A DNA stretch of 64,000 nt from Acanthosepion esculentum (GCA_964036315.1 OZ038517.1:53505288-53569287); one strand, 5' to 3'; positions 1 to 11,761 are shown, counted from the first letter of the stretch. Numbers and translations: made by a program. The notes: a model not told the origin generated them from the letters alone.

Positions 1-561
1 AAAAAAAAAAAAAATGAAACGGTGGGTATTTGAATCCGTTAAACCTTTTCAAGCTAAAACTGGTACAAGTCAAATTCTGTGGTCCGCATTAAAATGTGTG
101 TGACGTCACGGACGTATGGTAAGTATCCACGGATTGCAGAAAAACACGAACGAAATAACGATTACTTCTAAGTTTTGGAAATGCACTTCCTTTATAAATA
201 ACTAATAATGGATCTGTGGGTAGTAATAAAAAAAAAAATAATAATTAATAAACAGGAGTGACATTTTTTTTTTTTTCAGAAATTTTCCGACTGCCCGAAC
301 TTATTACGACAACCCGCTTATTATATTCTCAATATTTGGCTCTAAAATGATTTTTCTACCCCACTTTCATGAAGATCCTCCGCAGAGAGAAAAAAAACAT
401 CTTGCCCCCCCACTCCACCAAATATTAAAACGCTTCATCCTCTGTATTAGATACTTAAGAATAACAAAAAAGGATAGGAGCAGGCTGTATTTGTAACCCA
501 CCTTTAGCATTGCGGGGTCTAAGTAATGTGGGGGTTTCAAACATCCCATGTGAAATGTGTA

Positions 562-600
562 TTAGGTTGAGTCATAAGTAATTTCCGTCTTGGGGAACCA
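562..600 (+). mobile_element. Single mariner-type terminal repeat remnant
   Basis: TTAGGTTGAGTCATAAGTAA followed by TTTCCGTC resembles the terminal inverted repeat of irritans/cecropia-type mariners. No matching opposite end was found within 1.5 kb, so it is at best a broken end. Confidence 0.35.
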
Positions 601-769
601 GTCGTAATGACAATGTAATCATCCTGGCCAACTGAAATATGTCGGAAAGCTGTTAATGTCGATAAGAAACAAGGTAGGTCCAACGATATAGTCCAGGGTG
701 GGGGAACCCGAATTAATGCGAAAGGATCTAGAAACGTGGCCGTTCAACGTAGACGATTTGTTAAGAATG

Positions 770-1160
770 ATTGGATTAAGTCAAATATTTAGCCAGAGTG
801 GGCAGCGGAACATCTGAGAGGAAAGACGGGGTAGCCTCAACATCCCCGGTGCAAAAGGAATCGGCAAGGCATTGCACTATTTCGCTTTGAACGTCACTAT
901 GAGTGGTGACCACAGCGGCGAGAAAATGCACTAACTGAATAAATGGTGATTTGGCCAGAAACACAATAGCTTTTCAGCTTCTGAAGGTCAGCATACGAAA
1001 CTCTATCAAAGATATCTTCGAGATATCTAAAGCCACAGCCCAAGCCTCGCCGTTCTTATCTAAAGCTTGATAGACAAATTCAGTAATTAACGTTAACACA
1101 CCGGCAGTTGAACTAGAGAAACGAAAGGTACATTTGCGTCCATTATCAGGCAACACTAGG
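770..1160 (-). pseudogene. Jockey-like LINE reverse transcriptase scrap
   Basis: On the minus strand, 1156-974 reads FRFSSSTAGVLTLITEFVYQ then ALDKNGEAWAVALDIS, matching the reverse-transcriptase segment around the first catalytic Asp of Jockey-type elements. Downstream, shifted frames resume as IFDLIQSFLTNRL after foreign sequence. It is a frame-broken fragment only. Confidence 0.6.
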
Positions 1161-1312
1161 GCAGGTCGATTTTTTACTTTTCTTTAAAAAAAAATCAAAA
1201 TTGCACTCGGTGTAAAAGCTGTGGTTTCATATAAGTACTGAAACCATTCAGAGTTTTTATTAATTTTTGAGCATTTTATTTTAAATATCGTTTGAAAAAA
1301 TGTACAGAAATA

Positions 1313-1466
1313 CAGTGTAACCCGGATATAAGAGAGTTGTCGGGACCGGAGAAGAAGTCTCTTATATCCGGGTTTGGTCTATTTTGTTTAGGTAAGTATG
1401 GCTCTAATTTTGGACCAGAGACAATCTCTCTTATATCCGGGTTTATCTTATATCCGGGTTACACTG
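1313..1466. mobile_element. Pogo/Tigger-type MITE, copy 1
   Basis: A 154-bp element with inverted ends CAGTGTAACCCGGATATAAG and its complement, flanked on both sides by TA. The CAG start with TA target duplication is typical of pogo/Tigger-type Tc1-mariner elements. CTCTTATATCCGGGTT blocks recur inside it. Confidence 0.7.
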
Positions 1467-1561
1467 TACCTAATTTCCGCAATTTTGCTTATAAACTGAC
1501 TTCAAAATTTTTCTATTTCAAGAATAAATCCAAATAAAGTTGATATTTTTTGTATTAGATA

Positions 1562-1646
1562 CAGTGTAACCCGGATATAAGAGAGTTGTCGGGACCGGAG
1601 AAGAAGTATCTTATATCCGGGTTTCTCTTATATCCGGATTACACTG
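1562..1646. mobile_element. Pogo/Tigger-type MITE, copy 2 (short)
   Basis: An 85-bp version of the element just upstream, with the same CAGTGTAACCCGGATATAAG ends and flanking TA. It lacks the internal block found in copies 1 and 3, so it appears to be an internal deletion derivative. The two copies are 95 bp apart. Confidence 0.7.
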
Positions 1647-2539
1647 TACATTGAATGGAAAATATATTCAAACCAGAATTCTATTTATGAATCACAAGTA
1701 AAATATTCATTTTTTTTTACTGTATTGGATAAATAAAAACTGTGTAAAAAATTGTAAAGATTACATAAAAGTCTACTCAATGAATAAGATTTGTGAGATC
1801 ATTTGTTAGACCATAATTAATAAAAACAAAAACTAGATAAAAGTGTATATAACACCATAATATTGCTGGACACACATTATAAGAATAATGTTTTAAATTT
1901 GCATTGTTTATTGAAAATCACACTGCACTGTATAACATATTACATCATAATATAGCTAAATTGTTCAGTATAATTTGCCTTTGAAGTAAATAAAGGACTT
2001 ATTTGATGGCACTATGATTTAGTAATAATGTGCTTGTGCCGTGTATCTTGTCCATAAACAATTTGTAAAGCTTCAGCAAATTATAAATATTATAAGGCTG
2101 TGCTACTTTCACTGATCACAGGAATGAAATGCCAACGCTACACTTAATCTCTTAAACTTCTTTTTTTAAAAAAACGGTAACGACTTGGAAAAAATATTTT
2201 ACGTCATTATTTATCATGTCAGACCCCAACTTTCAAATTGAGGGCAATAGCACGGTTCCAAAAACGGCCTAACCTAATGCAACATACCTCCCTTCCTCTC
2301 AAACTTACTAGCAATAAAATGTATCACCCTGACTACTAATCAATCATACATGACAGTCAAGGGTAAATTTTTAGTATACTAACAGAGCTTATATTTTGCA
2401 TAGCAATGGCAGCGTACACAGTAGATTAAAAAAATAAATTTCTTAATCCTATCCGCGGGATTGAGAGCGCATTTACGTCGCATAAGGTTACGGATGTCCA
2501 AGCAGGCGAAAAAATGGCATGGAGACATTTAAAAGAGAA

Positions 2540-4400
2540 CATCCGCAAAAATAATAACAATTATAAAAGAAGCAGATAAAGGCAGCATTATAGTAATCAT
2601 AGAGAGAACACACTTTAAAACAAACATTCTAGAAACACTAGAGGATAGGAACAACTACAAATTAATTGACACTAAAATAGACAAAACATTATATCAAAAA
2701 TTGCAAAACTCTGCACAACACATAATAAAATATGAACAAAATAAAGAGAAGGATTTACTAATAAACTTTGTACCAAAAAAACAAACAAAAAAAAACAATT
2801 TCTACGGACTACCTAAAATCCACAAATCGAGTGAAATAAAAGCAGCTAGGCAGACACAAAAATCTGAATACATTAACATCCCAAACCCTACTGACCTTAC
2901 ATTCAGACCAATAATAGCAGGACCAGCCTGTCCAAACTCAGTAACCTAATAGACATAATATTGCAACCATTCACTAAGCGAATTAAAAGCCACATCAGAG
3001 ACGATATTCATTTCCTTAGCTGCATACCACAAAAGGTAGATCCGGGAACACTTATGGCAACTTTTGGCATTAGTAGCCTATACAGCAACATACCCCATGA
3101 ACTAGGTAAAAAGGCAATCTCATTCTGGATTGAAAAACATCCAGAAATACTACATCCGAGATTCACTAAAGAGTTCATTATTGATAGTATAGACCTAATT
3201 CTAAACAATAACACCTTTGAATTTGACAACAAAAACTATATCCAAACCCTGGGTACTTCAATGGGAACAAAAATGGCACCAACATATGCCAACCTAACAT
3301 TAGCTTACCTAGAGGAAAACCTCTATGAAAGGATAGAACAAATATATTGGGGAAATATAAAAACCCAATTCACTAAATCTTGGAAAAGATACTTAGATGA
3401 TTGCTTCATTTTCTGGAAATCCTCATGGGGTGATATTAACCAATTCCACACTACTTCAAAACGTACACCCGAAAATAAAATTCACGCAAGAATTTTAAAG
3501 AATTGCCATTTTTAGATATACTCATTAGAAATAAAAACAACCACATAATCACAGACATCTACCACAAACCTACAGACTCCCAACAATATCTTCATTTCAA
3601 GAGCCATCACCCCAAAAGCTGCCTAAAATCCATCTCCTATTCTCTAGCACGTAGGGTTTGTAGTATAGTGACTAATAAACACCTACAAAAAACCCGCTTA
3701 GAAGAACTACATAAAACTCTAAAAAAACGAGGCTACCCAACAACACTAATAAACAAAGGTTTTGAACTCGCAAAAAAAAATTTCTCTAGACCAAATTATA
3801 AATAAAAAGAAACGTAACGTCGAACCAACTCTAGCATATGTCTCAACATACAACAAAAACAACCGAGAACTGTTCACAGAAATTACAAAAAATCTAGACC
3901 TACTTAGCAAGAATAATAAACTGAAAAATATACTGAAAACAACCAAAATTTAAAAGCAAACGCCAATCTAAAAACCTAAAACACATACTAATCTGATCCA
4001 AATTTAACCAACACACAATACAGGGAGTCACAAAATGAAACAAAAAAAGATGTGGGGTTTGTGACATCATTATAGAAGGAAACTCCTACACTTTTGAAAA
4101 CCCCAAAATGACATTCGTAATAAACAAAAACTTAAACTGCAACTCCAAAAATGTGATTTATGTACTAGAATGCATAAAATGCAAGAAGTCAATCAACAAA
4201 TGAATAACAGGATCTCCCTGCACAAAAGCAACATAAAATTACCAGATAACAGAAAACTTTTTGTATCACAACACATCTTCAAATTGTAACCAGGGAAAAT
4301 TTTAAATTATGCCAATATATCAAACAGACAATTACTCTTACCTACGAATACAAGAAAAAAACTTCATAAACAAATTTAAACCAGAACTAAATAGATCATA
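2540..4400 (+). pseudogene. Penelope-like retroelement, decayed RT plus GIY-YIG
   Basis: Penelope-like elements encode a reverse transcriptase fused to a GIY-YIG endonuclease. Frames along the plus strand give, in order: KEADKGSIIVII (about 2560); NNFYGLPKIHKSSEIKAA (2790); FGISSLYSNIPHELG and LGTSMGTKMAPTYANL (3070-3300); the catalytic block KRYLDDCFIFW (about 3385); and HKPTDSQQYLHFKSHHPKSC (3565). The C-terminal zinc and endonuclease region follows as CGVCDIIIEGNSYTF and VIYVLECIKCKK (4060-4195), and the tail as FINKFKPELNRS near 4370. At least four frameshifts or stops break it, so it is inactive. A composite (TA)n array begins about 220 bp downstream. Confidence 0.85.
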
Positions 4401-4614
4401 ACCTCACACGCAAAAGCACACAACATGCACTCAGAATGGCCAAATACAGTGGTCAAACCACTCACATACATGCACGCATGCTCACATGCGGATGTCTGTA
4501 GGGCACGAATGTATACATATACACATATTGACAAAAGCAGGAGAACTACTCACAGGCATGCACAAAAACCACACACAACTTAGGAAGTATGTGTGTATAT
4601 GTGTACGCCCGTGC

Positions 4615-4678
4615 GCGCGTGTGTGTGTGTGTATATATATACTGATTCCATGTAACTTGGGGAGTATGTATATGTACG

Positions 4679-4769
<91 letters not shown>

Positions 4770-4807
4770 TGATTCCATGTAACTTGGGGAGTATGTATAT
4801 GTACGTA

Positions 4808-4839
<32 letters not shown>

Positions 4840-4878
4840 CTGATTCCATGTAACTTGGGGAGTATGTATATGTACGTA

Positions 4879-4919
<41 letters not shown>

Positions 4920-4954
4920 TGATTCCATGTAACTTGGGGAGTATGTATATGTAC

Positions 4955-5030
<76 letters not shown>

Positions 5031-5066
5031 TGATTCCATGTAACTTGGGGAGTATGTATATGTACG

Positions 5067-5115
<49 letters not shown>

Positions 5116-5165
5116 TGATTCCATGTAACTTGGGGTGTATGTATATGTACGTATGTGTGTATGTA
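4615..5165. repeat. Composite minisatellite: 40-odd-bp spacer alternating with (TA)n
   Basis: A unit containing CTGATTCCATGTAACTTGGG then GAGTATGTATATGTACGTATG recurs six times (about 4640, 4768, 4839, 4918, 5029, 5116), each followed by a (TG)n/(TA)n run of different length. The non-repetitive unit is almost identical between copies, so the whole composite has been duplicated. Long Tyr/Ile reading frames across it are artefacts. Confidence 0.85.
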
Positions 5166-5282
5166 CGGATTCCTTGTAATGGGACGGTATATGTGTGTGT
5201 GTTTGTGTATTTGTGTATGTACAGATAAGTTCACTGATTCCTCGTAGTGAGACAATGTGTATGTATGGAGAGGGGATATACA

Positions 5283-5522
5283 GGAAAAAAGAAAGAAAGG
5301 AAAAAAGAAAGAAAGGAAAAAAGAGAGAAAGGAAAAAAGAGAGAAAGGAAAAAAGAAAGAAAGGAAAAAGAGAGAAAGGAAAAAAGAAAGAAAGGAAAAA
5401 AGAGAGAAAGGAAAAAAGAAAGGAAAAAAGAAAGAAAGGAAAAAAGAGAGAAAGGAAAAAAGAAAGAAAGGAAAAAAGAGAGAAAGGAAAAAAGAGAGAA
5501 AGGAAAAAAGAAAGAAGAAAAG
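5283..5522. repeat. Purine array (GAAAGGAAAAAAGA)n
   Basis: A G/A-only tract built of 14-16 bp variants such as GAAAGGAAAAAAGA. It is followed at about 5550 by AACGTCTGCATCAGTGAAAT, a sequence that also borders the other purine or triplet arrays in this window. Lys/Glu-rich frames are not genes. Confidence 0.9.
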
Positions 5523-5559
5523 CTAGATGATGCGATAATGTTTTCGTGCATTTAACGTC

Positions 5560-6110
5560 TGCATCAGTGAAATAGAAAACTGTCTAAATTTTGAATTACA
5601 AGCCAGGATATTTCTGCATGATAAATCAGCGCGAAAAGAAAAATTGCAAATATCCGCAGGTTCCCGTTTTAGTATGTATTTTTTTATCGTTCTGTGTCCC
5701 TACACTTCACTAGTTTCGAAAACCTGTTACTCCGGCAATTGCCCGACGTCAGTTTTTCCGGATTTGTAAGGTTCAGACTATTTAGAATGAGTTTATGTTT
5801 GAATAGACCTGGCCTACTTTTCATATTAAAGCAGCTTTTTGTGTGACTGGCATGAGAGGCGTTGCGTTCGCGTGGTACGAGATAGAAATTATGCTTTTTT
5901 TTTTATGAACATTTTTTTTTCTGTCCGACAAAGATAAGGTCGGTTATTGTTTACAGTGCATAAAGGAAGGCCTGCATCATTTGTATACACCTTTTTGTTG
6001 GTATTTAATTATATCCGGCACGGTAAATTCTCGATTTATATTTTCTTACATTAAAATACCTAATGAAAAATCCATGTTTGTCAACTTTTAGACTAAAATA
6101 TTTCAATTAA
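5560..6110. other. Unassigned AT-rich sequence
   Basis: Apart from short poly-T runs, I see no gene, clear repeat family or RNA here. Confidence 0.5.
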
Positions 6111-6114
6111 AAAG

Positions 6115-7195
6115 ATTAGAAGAGAGAAGGTTAAAAAGGATAGAAGAAAGAAAGAAAGAAAAAAGAAAGAAAGAAAAAGGAAAAAGGTTAAAAGAAAAAA
6201 ATGGGTTAAAATATTTACATGAAGAAATAACGTAAATTAAAAAGAATAGAAGAAAAAGTTAAAAAGGTAAGAAGAAAGAAAGAAAAAAAGAAAGAAAAAG
6301 TTTAAAAAATTAGGAAGAATGGGTTAAAATATTTACAGAAAGAAACAAACAAAAAGAAAAAAGAAAGATAAAAGAATAGGAGAAAGAAAGAAAAATAAGT
6401 TAAGTTAGAAGAAAAAAGAAAGAAAGAACGTTAAAAAGGATAGAAGAAAGAAAGCAAAAATGAAAGAAAGAAAATGTGAAAAAGGTTAGAAGAAATAAAT
6501 TGTTAAAATGTTTAAAGAAAGAAAAAGAAAAAAAAGAAAGAAAAAAGAAAAAGAAAGAAAAAAGAAAAAAGAAAGAAAGAAGAAAAAAGAAAGGAAAAAA
6601 AGAAAAAAGAAAGAAGAAGAAAAAAGAAAAAAGAAGAAAAAAGAAAAAAGAAGAAAAAAGAAAAAATAAAAAAGAAAGAAAAAAGAAAGAAAAAAGAAAG
6701 AGGAAGAAAGAAAAAAGAAAAAAGAAAGAAAAAAGAAAAAAGAAGAAAAAGAAAAAAGAAGAAAAAGAAAGAAGAAGAAAGAAGAAAAAAGAAAAAAGAA
6801 AGAAGAAAGAGGAAAAAAGAAAGAAGAAAGAAAAAAGAAAAAGAAAGAAGAAAGAAAAAGAAAAAAGAAGGAAAAAGAAAGAAGAAGAAAAAAGAAAGAA
6901 GAAGAAGAAAAAGAAAAAAGAAGAAAAAAGAAAAAAGAAGAAAAAAGAAAAAAGGAAAAAGAAGAAAAAAGAAAGAAAAAAGAAAGAGGAAAAAAGAAAG
7001 AAAAAAGAAAGAAAATTAAAAGTATAGAAAAGAGAACTGGTTAAAATGTTTACGGAAAAAAAGAAAGTTAAAAAGGCTAAAAAAGAAGGAATGTTAAAAA
7101 AGAAGAAAGAAAGGGTTAAAATGTTTAGCGAAAGAAAGACAAAAAAGAAAAAGTTAAAATGGATAGAAGAAAGAAAGGGTTAAAATGTTTAACGG
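6115..7195. repeat. Long degenerate purine array (GAAA/AAAAG)n
   Basis: About 1.1 kb of almost pure A/G on the plus strand, broken by recurring GGTTAAAATGTTTA-like interruptions (6205, 6325, 6504, 7041, 7111, 7182). The recurrent interruption suggests an expanded longer unit rather than a simple tetranucleotide. Confidence 0.85.
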
Positions 7196-7424
7196 TGATT
7201 TTTTTTAATTAGCAACTAATATTTGAATAAATAATTAGCAAGTGTACTTCCGATATCAGAGTGGCTTAAGCAATTAAAAAAAGACAAAGACAGGGAAATG
7301 AAAAAATCATAAAATTAAACAAATATTTTTTATTTTTTTTCTGACTAATGTCCTCCCTAGACAATGCTGAAGAGCCACTCAAGGTAGAGTGTAACTGAAT
7401 GAGGCGTGTGATATGAAATTATTT

Positions 7425-7720
7425 TTTTAATCATTTCACTCCAAGCAAGGTGGGAATGCAGTTGGTGCGCAGAGGACTTACAGAGAGTGAAAAGACTCGA
7501 TATAGCGGGGACAGAGGAAAGGATAAAAGCTGAACGGGGTTCAAGAAGATAGATGATGGTGATTGACGTTCTTTTTTAATTTTCGAAGATTGTAATTATC
7601 AGGGAAGCAAATGAACGGAAGGGAGTTCCACTATACTATACCAACGGAATAAGGGGGCAATTCGAGAATGAGTTAACAGTGAATTGTTTTCTAGTGAGCT
7701 CAGATTTCATTTTGCATTAT
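7425..7720 (-). pseudogene. LINE 3' end remnant
   Basis: The sequence TCATTTCACTCCAAGCAAGG begins a block that recurs at 11605, 46205, 57545 and 57825, and in inverse orientation at 24780 and 56850. In LINE orientation it ends TTGCTTGGAGTGAAATGATT plus an A-rich run, which fits the 3' terminus of the Jockey-type family found here. No open frame is preserved. Confidence 0.55.
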
Positions 7721-8164
7721 TATTTCATGATTAAAATGATCAAAGTATATTACAGAATAAGCTTTCATTTAAATATTTTATATTTCTGCCTTTCAGTTCT
7801 CTATTATATGTTTTGAAACTATATTTAACTGTCTTTTTGTTTTTTTAAATTTTTCTCTTTCATGGACACCATGGTCTTTGAAGGCTTGTTTAGAGACCAA
7901 GTTAATGGCCCTTTAAGCTTCCTTCACGTGAATTGCAGTAAAATTTTCAATATGTAAGAATTAAATATTACACGGGGGCACCAGAATTTTAGAAATACCA
8001 AAGTGGGGCATGGCCCAAAATCGGTTGGGAACAACTGTTATAGCATATTTACTTTCAGTGAATGTGCTTTTGTTATTTCTGTCTGTGCGTCGACTGAAAT
8101 CGTTGGTTTACCAAATATATGTTTGATAGCCTTGGAAGTGTTTAGCCGTCGAAACAGACACTTT

Positions 8165-8560
8165 AAAAAAAAAAAAATCATTTCACCCCACGTTTACAGA
8201 GAGTAGAAGAACCTAAGAAAACACTGATCAGGTTTCAAGGAAAAAAGTAATGACCATTGACGATGCATTCAAATATGTGAAGACCGTAGTTGATAGGAAA
8301 ACAAGAAGCCGGAAGAGAATTCCACAAGCGAAAAATACGACAAAAGAAACTACCAGCATAGAACTTATGATTAGATCTAACAGTTCCAACAGTAAAATGA
8401 TGAGACCTATCTGCCAATCTAGCACTACGCTTAAATTCATGAGGTCGAGGTACTAAAGAAGAAAGTACATTAAAACAATTATCATCAAAATATTTATAGC
8501 AAAGGCACAGGGCAGCTACGTTACGGCGGTGGTGGTGGTGGTGGTGAGCGAGAAAAGCCG
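8165..8560 (-). pseudogene. Jockey-like LINE C-terminal fragment
   Basis: On the minus strand, RRNVAALCLCYKYF, RSARLADRSHHFTVGTVRSN and FRLWNSLPASCFPINYGLHI match the C-terminal tail of Jockey-type ORF2 (usual wording FFPRTARLWNSLPxxCFP). The tail is frame-broken. A (GGT)n run at 8528-8546 replaces the sequence upstream. Confidence 0.65.
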
Positions 8561-8682
8561 AGATGCAAGGTTAACACTAATAACATTGCAGATTCTTCTT
8601 TCAGAAATCTCTATATAGCAGAATTCTCTACACAGCAAAATTCCACGATTTGAAAAAAATAAGTAACTAGTATATGCACTGC

Positions 8683-9140
8683 TACGATAACCGAAGTTAA
8701 GCAACGTCAAGCCTGGTCAGTATCTAGATGGGTGACCGCTTGGAAATAGTAGGTGCTATAAGCTACAATGTGCGGGTGTAATGCGTTTAAGGCCATAACG
8801 CGTGAATTCTCGTACGATCACCGAAGTTAAGCAACGTTGAGCCTGGTCAGTAACTAGATGAGTGACCGATTAGGAACACAAGCTTGGATGTGAGGAGGTG
8901 CAATTTTCTTACAACCATATCAAAACGATCAGCGAAGTTAAGCAACGTAGAGGTTAGTCAGTATCTAGATAGGTGACCGATTGGGAATACCAGGTGCCAT
9001 AAGATACAATATGCGAGTGGTGTAACGTGTTTACGGTCATATCACGTTGAAACACCGATTCTCGTACGATCACCGAAGTTAAGCAACTTGGTCAGTAACT
9101 AAATGGGTGACCGCTTGGGAATAACAGGTGCTGAAAGGTT
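8683..9140 (+). repeat. Four tandem degenerate 5S rRNA-derived copies
   Basis: Four head-to-tail copies start at about 8683 (truncated), 8785, 8909 and 9029. Each contains the 5S internal promoter region, for example CGATCACCGAAGTTAAGCAA, then GCCTGGTCAGTAACTAGATG and GTGACCGCTTGGGAATA. The fourth is nearly complete (about 112 nt against about 120) but lacks part of the middle. Deletions and the lack of proper ends argue against functional 5S genes. SINE-like body sequence follows directly. Confidence 0.75.
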
Positions 9141-9385
9141 TTATGTGCGAGTGTTGTACTGGATAATGATTCCGAACTGGTAATCAGAGAGCCGATTACC
9201 TGTTGTGTTCATTGTATTCACTTACCGCAAATACCCTCGCGACAAGGATTGAACCCAATTCTCCTCTCCTCAGTTATGGGTTAATTAGTAAGATATGTAT
9301 CAGTAAATTATTATTATCTGCAAAACAAAATTCTTACAATCAAAAACTATTTTCTGGCTTTGAATAACCCGCAAAGGGTTGATAA
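9141..9385 (+). mobile_element. SINE body downstream of the 5S-like cluster
   Basis: TGTATTCACTTACCGCAAAT through AGTTATGGGTTAATTAGTAA and TTTTCTGGCTTTGAATAACC matches the body of the 5S-headed SINE at 58890-59175. Its central part also matches the tRNA-headed SINEs at 10102, 33034 and 47484. The 5S-derived heads and this body therefore form one composite retroposon. Confidence 0.6.
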
Positions 9386-9389
9386 GACG

Positions 9390-10095
9390 TAAAAAATCAA
9401 TCCATCAGTAGTTTAAAAGTGTTTTATGATGTCAACGAACACTCGTTGCCACTTTTGTAATATCAACGAATACCTGTTGTCACTTTCGTCATGCTCGTTG
9501 TAATCGCAGATACAACTTATAATAACGCCGTTGAACAATACTGGTGTCAGACGCCTTCGAATAACACTCGCACTAATAGTTCTTGCTCGAATAGTATTCC
9601 GTATAGTGATCCGAATAGAGAAAGAGGATAGTGAATAGAGTAGAGACTCGCGGTCCGTATAGTAATAGAGGATAGACTAGAAATGGCGATCCGAATAGAA
9701 GTAGAGGACAGAATACAAATAACGATCAATTAGACGTCACGCGTGGTCTACTTAATTCAATAATGGGATAGCCCATCTTTGCACACTGGCGATCTATGTT
9801 CAAACTCAAGTGTCGGCAGCGACATTTTATTCCCATATAAACAAAGTGTTATTGAAAGAATAGGGTTATTAATTGCAACTAATTTTTTTACTATAAAACA
9901 ACATTGGTAATACTATAGAAGGGAATGGTGAATAAAAAAGCAATTGTCGGTGGTCAGAAAGTATTACTGGTAAACTAAACAAAGTAAGTATATGATTAAA
10001 CTCTAACATTTTTACAAATGCGAAACCATGTCCAGCAGTTCAACCCTAACGTTTTCTACAGATCAGCTATAATCCCCGCACGGCCGAATGGCATT
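9390..10095. other. Unassigned intronless stretch
   Basis: Short local repeats are seen: GTCAACGAAYACYYGTTGYCAC occurs twice near 9430-9485, and GTATAGTGATCCGAATAG occurs in several variants at 9600-9715. No gene or mobile family is recognised. Confidence 0.4.
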
Positions 10096-10101
10096 TTACT
10101 T

Positions 10102-10403
10102 GGCTACGGTGGAGTAATGGATAGCGGCTCGGATTGAGGAATCCGAGAGCAGAGTTCGAATTCCAATCGAATCCATTACATTCACTTACGTGCTAATACC
10201 GCCGGGAAAGGTATGAATCCTCTTCTTCTCCCCCTAGCTATGGGTACAGGACAGACCGGGTTCTATAGCCTTGGATGTCAACTGATCTACCGCAGAAAGA
10301 AATGGTAACATACTGCGGCAAAAAATCTGCCTCGTCAGTCATGTAGCAAAAGATACATGATCACCTAAATGTGTATCACGCATGACACATAACTGACTGA
10401 ATG
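10102..10403 (+). mobile_element. tRNA-headed SINE, full-length copy
   Basis: The head GGTGGAGTAATGGATAGCGG contains an A-box-like segment, and GAGTTCGAATTCC provides a B box. The body runs TTCACTTACGTGCTAATACC, GGAAAGGTATGAATCCTCTT and onward to GACACATAACTGACTGA. Other copies lie at 33034-33320 and 47484-47735, with a head-only copy at 55622. The shared central body is consistent with cephalopod SINEs. Confidence 0.75.
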
Positions 10404-10869
10404 TTTCTAATTAGGTTTCCGTCCGCCTCCCTAAAAAGAAAGCATTCAACAGTTTGCACCTATTGAGCCCTGTGAAGACTTGTCAGATTTATTTAATTTT
10501 CTATTTTCAAATGTGGTAATGAAATACATTTTTTCTATGGCATTAATAAAGTGTCGGAGCCTTTGTACAAAACTCCGACCCTCCAGACATCCGGTCCTGA
10601 TATTTGTGTTTTGTTAGTAAAGTTCTCTCAGCATTTTGCAGATTTCTTATTCGTATGCACTTGGTTATTATCCCTATAATGAGAGGGGCGGGGTTCCCAG
10701 TCAATTTTGACTGGCCCCTTAAGAGACGGGGCTAAATAAATATTTTAAAAGGGGCTAGCTATCACTTGCCGGCTGACTGGTGATAATGCGCGTCCAAGAA
10801 TTATCGGAAGAAAAAGACTGGCTCGATAACGAAAGTTTTTCACATACACACACACTTATATTATATATA

Positions 10870-11042
10870 CAGTGTAACCCGGATATAAGAGAGTTGTCGG
10901 GACCGGAGAAGAAGTATCTTATATCCGGGTTTCTCTTATATCCGGGTTTGGTCTATGTATATATACATTAACACAGGCTCTAATTTGGGACCAGATAAAA
11001 TCTCTCTTATATCCGGGTTTCTCTTATATCCGTGTTACACTG
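10870..11042. mobile_element. Pogo/Tigger-type MITE, copy 3
   Basis: A 173-bp element with the same terminal repeats and TA flanks. Its internal GGTCTATGTATATATAC block differs from copy 1. The right TA merges into a long (TA)n tract. Confidence 0.7.
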
Positions 11043-11300
11043 TATATATATATTATATATATATATATATTATATATATATATATTATATATTATATATA
11101 TATATTATATATAGATTATATATAGATTATATATTATATATAGATTATATATTATATATAGATTATATATATATTATATATATATTATATATATATATTA
11201 GAGATAGAGATAGATAGATACAGATATAGATAGATATAGATAGATAGATACAGATATAAATAGATAGATACAGATATAGATAGATAGAGAGATATAGATA
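11043..11300. repeat. (TA)n/TATAGATTA array grading into (GATA)n
   Basis: Alternating TA runs are interrupted by TATAGATTATATATTA units, followed by GATAGATA/CAGATATA repeats from about 11205. Confidence 0.85.
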
Positions 11301-11379
11301 TAGATATTTGAAATTTGTGTATTTAGACAGCAATCATTCTTTCATGCACATTTCATTTTGGTTTAGTTTTTTTATACAA

Positions 11380-11600
11380 TTTCTCATGTGCGCTAAAAAC
11401 TTTCTTTTCAGATGATAAATTATATAAAAACTGCCCAATGGTTCTTTTTATCCGAGCGCTTTCGGCTATACATTCAGCCATTTTCAAGGTTGAAATATAT
11501 TAACTGTTAACAAGAAATAGATTGTTGTATGTATGTATTTATATAATGTTTTCATTTTCAAAACACGGTCAAGATATTGTGTCTCTCTATATATTATGTA
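11380..11600 (-). repeat. Dispersed repeat with degenerate hammerhead-like core
   Basis: The block is the reverse complement of 19805-19965. The shared text includes AAAACACGGTCAAGATATTG and TAACTGTTAACAAGAAAT. On the minus strand at 11488-11458 it reads TTGAAAATGGCTGAATG then TATAGCCGAAAGC, resembling the CTGANGA, stem, GAAA order of hammerheads but with a mutated first block. Confidence 0.5.
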
Positions 11601-11604
11601 ATCA

Positions 11605-11678
11605 TTTCACCACAAGCAAGGCGGGGATGTCAGTAGTAGGCAGGGGGTTACAGAGAGTGAAAGTGAGAGAAAAGACTC

Positions 11679-11680
<2 letters not shown>
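11605..11680 (-). repeat. LINE 3'-end block
   Basis: TCATTTCACCACAAGCAAGG and TTACAGAGAGTGAAAG match the LINE 3'-terminal block at 7430, 46205 and 57545. It is truncated by the (TA)n tract that follows. Confidence 0.5.

Positions 11681-11750
<70 letters not shown>
11681..11750. repeat. (TA)n microsatellite
   Basis: About 35 uninterrupted TA units between a LINE 3' block and a transposase remnant. Confidence 0.95.

Positions 11751-11755
<5 letters not shown>

Positions 11756-11761
<6 letters not shown>

Noticed and set aside
4482..5255. Long Tyr/Ile/His-rich open frames (up to 257 codons)
   Set aside because: They are translations of (TA)n, (TG)n and the composite spacer. All frames are open because the repeats lack stops.
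6476..7027. 183-codon Lys/Glu-rich frame
   Set aside because: A translation of the purine array; it has no complex sequence.
8683..9140. Functional 5S rRNA gene cluster
   Set aside because: Every copy has deletions or substitutions in the conserved core, and a SINE body follows.
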